A program made the translations under genes and the position numbers. Below, one piece after another: positions 5,246 to 6,877 of a stretch of DNA of 6,877 nt. The notes beneath the pieces were generated by a model. The model was not told the origin of the DNA, ran no database searches, and saw nothing but the letters and a program-made list of their open reading frames with translations. Origin of the DNA: an uncultured bacterium (GTDB lineage Bacteria; Acidobacteriota; Thermoanaerobaculia; Multivoradales; JAHEKO01); contig CALILB010000228.1 in NCBI GenBank assembly GCA_938016625.1, forward strand, positions 1 through 6,877. Reading direction: 5' to 3'. How positions within the stretch are numbered: the first letter of the stretch is position 1; the number at the start of each line of letters is the position of its first letter.

Positions 5246-6814
5246 TCAGATCAGCGACAGCGCCCGGTCGATGCGGGCGAGGCAGCGCTCCTTGCCGAGG
5301 ATCTCCATCGCCTCGAAGAGCCCGAACCCCACCGCCTTGCCGGTAACCGCGACCCTGACGGCGTGGATAATCTGTCCGATCTTGATCTCCTTCTCCTCCG
5401 CAAAGCTCCTCATATCGGTCTCCAGAGACTCGGCGGTGAAGGCATCGAAGGCGTCGAGCACGGCCAGCCGCTCGCGGTACTCGGTGAGCAGACCGGCGGC
5501 TTCGGCGGGCTTTCGCAGGCGCTTCTCAAACGCCCTCTGGTCGTAGAGAAGCTGGTCGTCCGGGGTAAAGAAGTCCGCATATTCGATGATGTCCCCGGCC
5601 ACCTTTATCCGGTCACCGGCGGCGCGGACGACGCTCTCGACATACGATCGCTCTTCATCGCTCGGGGGGACGGTGAGCAGCAGGGTCGCCTCGAGATAGG
5701 GCAGCACCATGTCGACCTTCTCGCCCAGCGGCAGCTCCTGCATGTAGTGCTCTTCGAAGGCCATCAGCTTGGCCGGGTCGAAAGAGGCGGGTGCCTTGTT
5801 GACGCGCTCGAGCGAGAAATTCTCGATCATCTCTTCACGGGTGAAGAACTCGGTCTTGTCATCCAGTGACCAGCCGAGCAGCAGCAAGTAGTTGAGCAGC
5901 GCGTGGGGGAGATAGCCCACCTTCTCGTAGAAATCCACGATCACCGGATTGAACGACTCGGCGTCGGTCTCCAACCCGATGGCGTCGGCGATCGCCTGCC
6001 CGTGCTCGTTGAGCTTGGCAAACTCGGGGTCCTTTAGATACTTGTCGAGCTTGCGCTTCGACAGCTTGTTCTTGCTCCCCGGCTCGGAGACATAGGGGAG
6101 GTGGGCGTAGGCGGGCGGCTCGTAACCCAGTCCCTGGGCGATGAAGATCTGCCGCGGGGTGTTGGACAGGTGCTCCTCGGCGCGGATGACGTGCGAGATC
6201 CTCATCTCGTAGTCATCGACCACATTGGCCAGATGGTAGAGGCAAGTGCCGTCCGCCCGCTCGATGACATGATCCTGCTCCCGCGCCCATTCGAACTCCA
6301 ACTCACCCCGGATCAGATCGGTGAACCGGCAGACCCCTTCGCGCGGCATCTTGAGCCGCACGACTCCCTGCCGCCCCTCGGCTTCGAACTTCGCCTGCTC
6401 TTCGGGTGAGGTGGCCATCCAGCTACGGCTATAGATGAACCGTTCGCCCGCTTTGTGGGCGGCTTCGCGCTCCGCTCCGATCTCCTCGGTGTTGGCATAG
6501 TCGTAGTAGGCAAGGCCGTTGTCGAGAAGGACCTGGGCCGCAGCGCGGTAGTGGTCCTGTCTTTGCGATTGGAAATAGGGCCCGTGGTCGCCTCCCTCCT
6601 CGGGGCCCTCGTCCCAATCGAGCTCCAGCCAGCGGAAGCCGTGCAGGATGGGCTCGAGAGCCTCCTCGAGATTGCGCTCCTGGTCGGTGTCGTCGATCCG
6701 CAGAATGAACTGACCACCTCGCTGTCGGGCAAAGAGCCAGTTGAACATGGCCGTGCGGACACCGCCGATGTGGAGGTAGCCGGTGGGGCTGGGTGCAAAT
6801 CGGGTGCGGACCAT
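5246..6814 (-). CDS. gltX: Glutamyl-tRNA synthetase
   Basis: This class I enzyme loads glutamate onto tRNA-Glu in the cytoplasm; its product also feeds tetrapyrrole synthesis where that C5 route is used. The 522-residue protein begins MVRTRFAPSPTGYLHIGGVRT, with the HIGH-equivalent HIGG at 15-18. It continues with LRIDDTDQER (38-47), HLANVVDDYEMRISHVIRAEEH (194-215), the KMSKS loop KLSKR at 250-254 and LPHALLNYLLLLGWS (302-316). An all-helical anticodon-binding domain follows, ending near KIGQIIHAVRVAVTGKAVG (478-496). Two departures from the E. coli form are visible. Residues about 255-290 are an insertion after KLSKR. The zinc-site cysteines of the acceptor region are replaced (AYYDYANTEE, 102-111), so no zinc is expected there. 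The ATG at 6814 starts the family's canonical N terminus; the ribosome site is weak (GCGAG). Since glnS is present, this GluRS is inferred to be of the discriminating kind. It precedes glnS by 98 bases. Confidence 0.98.
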   Translation of the reverse strand: MVRTRFAPSPTGYLHIGGVRTAMFNWLFARQRGGQFILRIDDTDQERNLEEALEPILHGFRWLELDWDEGPEEGGDHGPYFQSQRQDHYRAAAQVLLDNGLAYYDYANTEEIGAEREAAHKAGERFIYSRSWMATSPEEQAKFEAEGRQGVVRLKMPREGVCRFTDLIRGELEFEWAREQDHVIERADGTCLYHLANVVDDYEMRISHVIRAEEHLSNTPRQIFIAQGLGYEPPAYAHLPYVSEPGSKNKLSKRKLDKYLKDPEFAKLNEHGQAIADAIGLETDAESFNPVIVDFYEKVGYLPHALLNYLLLLGWSLDDKTEFFTREEMIENFSLERVNKAPASFDPAKLMAFEEHYMQELPLGEKVDMVLPYLEATLLLTVPPSDEERSYVESVVRAAGDRIKVAGDIIEYADFFTPDDQLLYDQRAFEKRLRKPAEAAGLLTEYRERLAVLDAFDAFTAESLETDMRSFAEEKEIKIGQIIHAVRVAVTGKAVGFGLFEAMEILGKERCLARIDRALSLI

Positions 6815-6866
6815 GTTCGGTGCTCGCTGGCGAATTCGGAGTCGGCGGGACGGGTCTCTACAGGAT
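6815..6866 (-). other. gltX leader with possible -10 box and blocks shared with the glnS leader
   Basis: Reading toward gltX, block A is ATCCTGTAGAGACCCGTC, and block B is CTCCGAA followed after 9 bases by GAGCACC, then 4 bases to the ATG. TAGAGA at 6860-6855 occupies the place of the glnS -10 box TAGAAT; a matching -35 box would lie just past the right edge of the window, so the promoter cannot be judged fully. Confidence 0.4.
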
Positions 6867-6877
6867 TTTGAGCACCC

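Noticed and set aside
4743..5546. Plus-strand open frame of 267 codons spanning the gltX-glnS gap.
   Set aside because: It is antisense to the ends of both synthetase genes, lacks a ribosome site, and changes character across the gap.
1..6877. tRNA genes, CRISPR arrays, insertion sequences and long direct repeats.
   Set aside because: None were found by eye; the intergenic gaps are all under 200 bases and hold only the hairpins and leader blocks listed.

Overview
The window is a GC-rich (roughly 60% by eye), densely coded bacterial stretch with five protein genes: one cut by the left edge and four complete. The source is probably a member of the Acidobacteriota or a similar deep-branching Gram-negative phylum. 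The reasons are the small exported protein of a family I associate mainly with Acidobacteriota, a GluRS with a long insertion after its KLSKR loop, and the co-occurrence of a GlnRS with a GluRS. This assignment is inference from remembered family distributions, not from a search.

Layout. Positions 1-1268 (minus strand, reading out of the window to the left) hold a two-gene molybdenum hydroxylase operon of the isoquinoline 1-oxidoreductase type: a small two-[2Fe-2S] subunit followed, with a 4-base ATGA overlap, by the N-terminal 264 residues of a Tat-exported molybdopterin-binding large subunit. Positions 1269-1446 are a divergent intergenic region. Positions 1447-2043 (plus strand) encode a small Sec-exported protein of unknown function, closed by a good intrinsic terminator at 2077-2102. 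Positions 2141-6814 (minus strand) hold gltX, then glnS, then an exported protein with an N-terminal helical (TPR-like) region and two retropepsin-like DTG units. The glnS and protease genes are separated by only 7 bases and are probably co-transcribed. gltX and glnS are separated by 98 bases that hold a strong GC hairpin and a plausible glnS promoter.

How they work together. GltX charges tRNA-Glu and GlnS charges tRNA-Gln directly, so this organism should not need the Glu-tRNA-Gln amidotransferase route for glutamine. Their leaders share two sequence blocks, which may mean common regulation or ancestry. The aspartic-protease-like protein has no obvious functional link to tRNA charging and may simply be carried on the glnS transcript. 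The oxidoreductase pair is predicted to be a periplasmic or membrane-facing redox enzyme; its substrate cannot be read from this sequence.

There is no CRISPR array, mobile element, tRNA or rRNA in the window, and no stretch over 300 bases without a gene. I did not find a clearly new multi-gene system. The items most worth checking are the paired leader blocks of gltX and glnS, and the tandem retropepsin protein.
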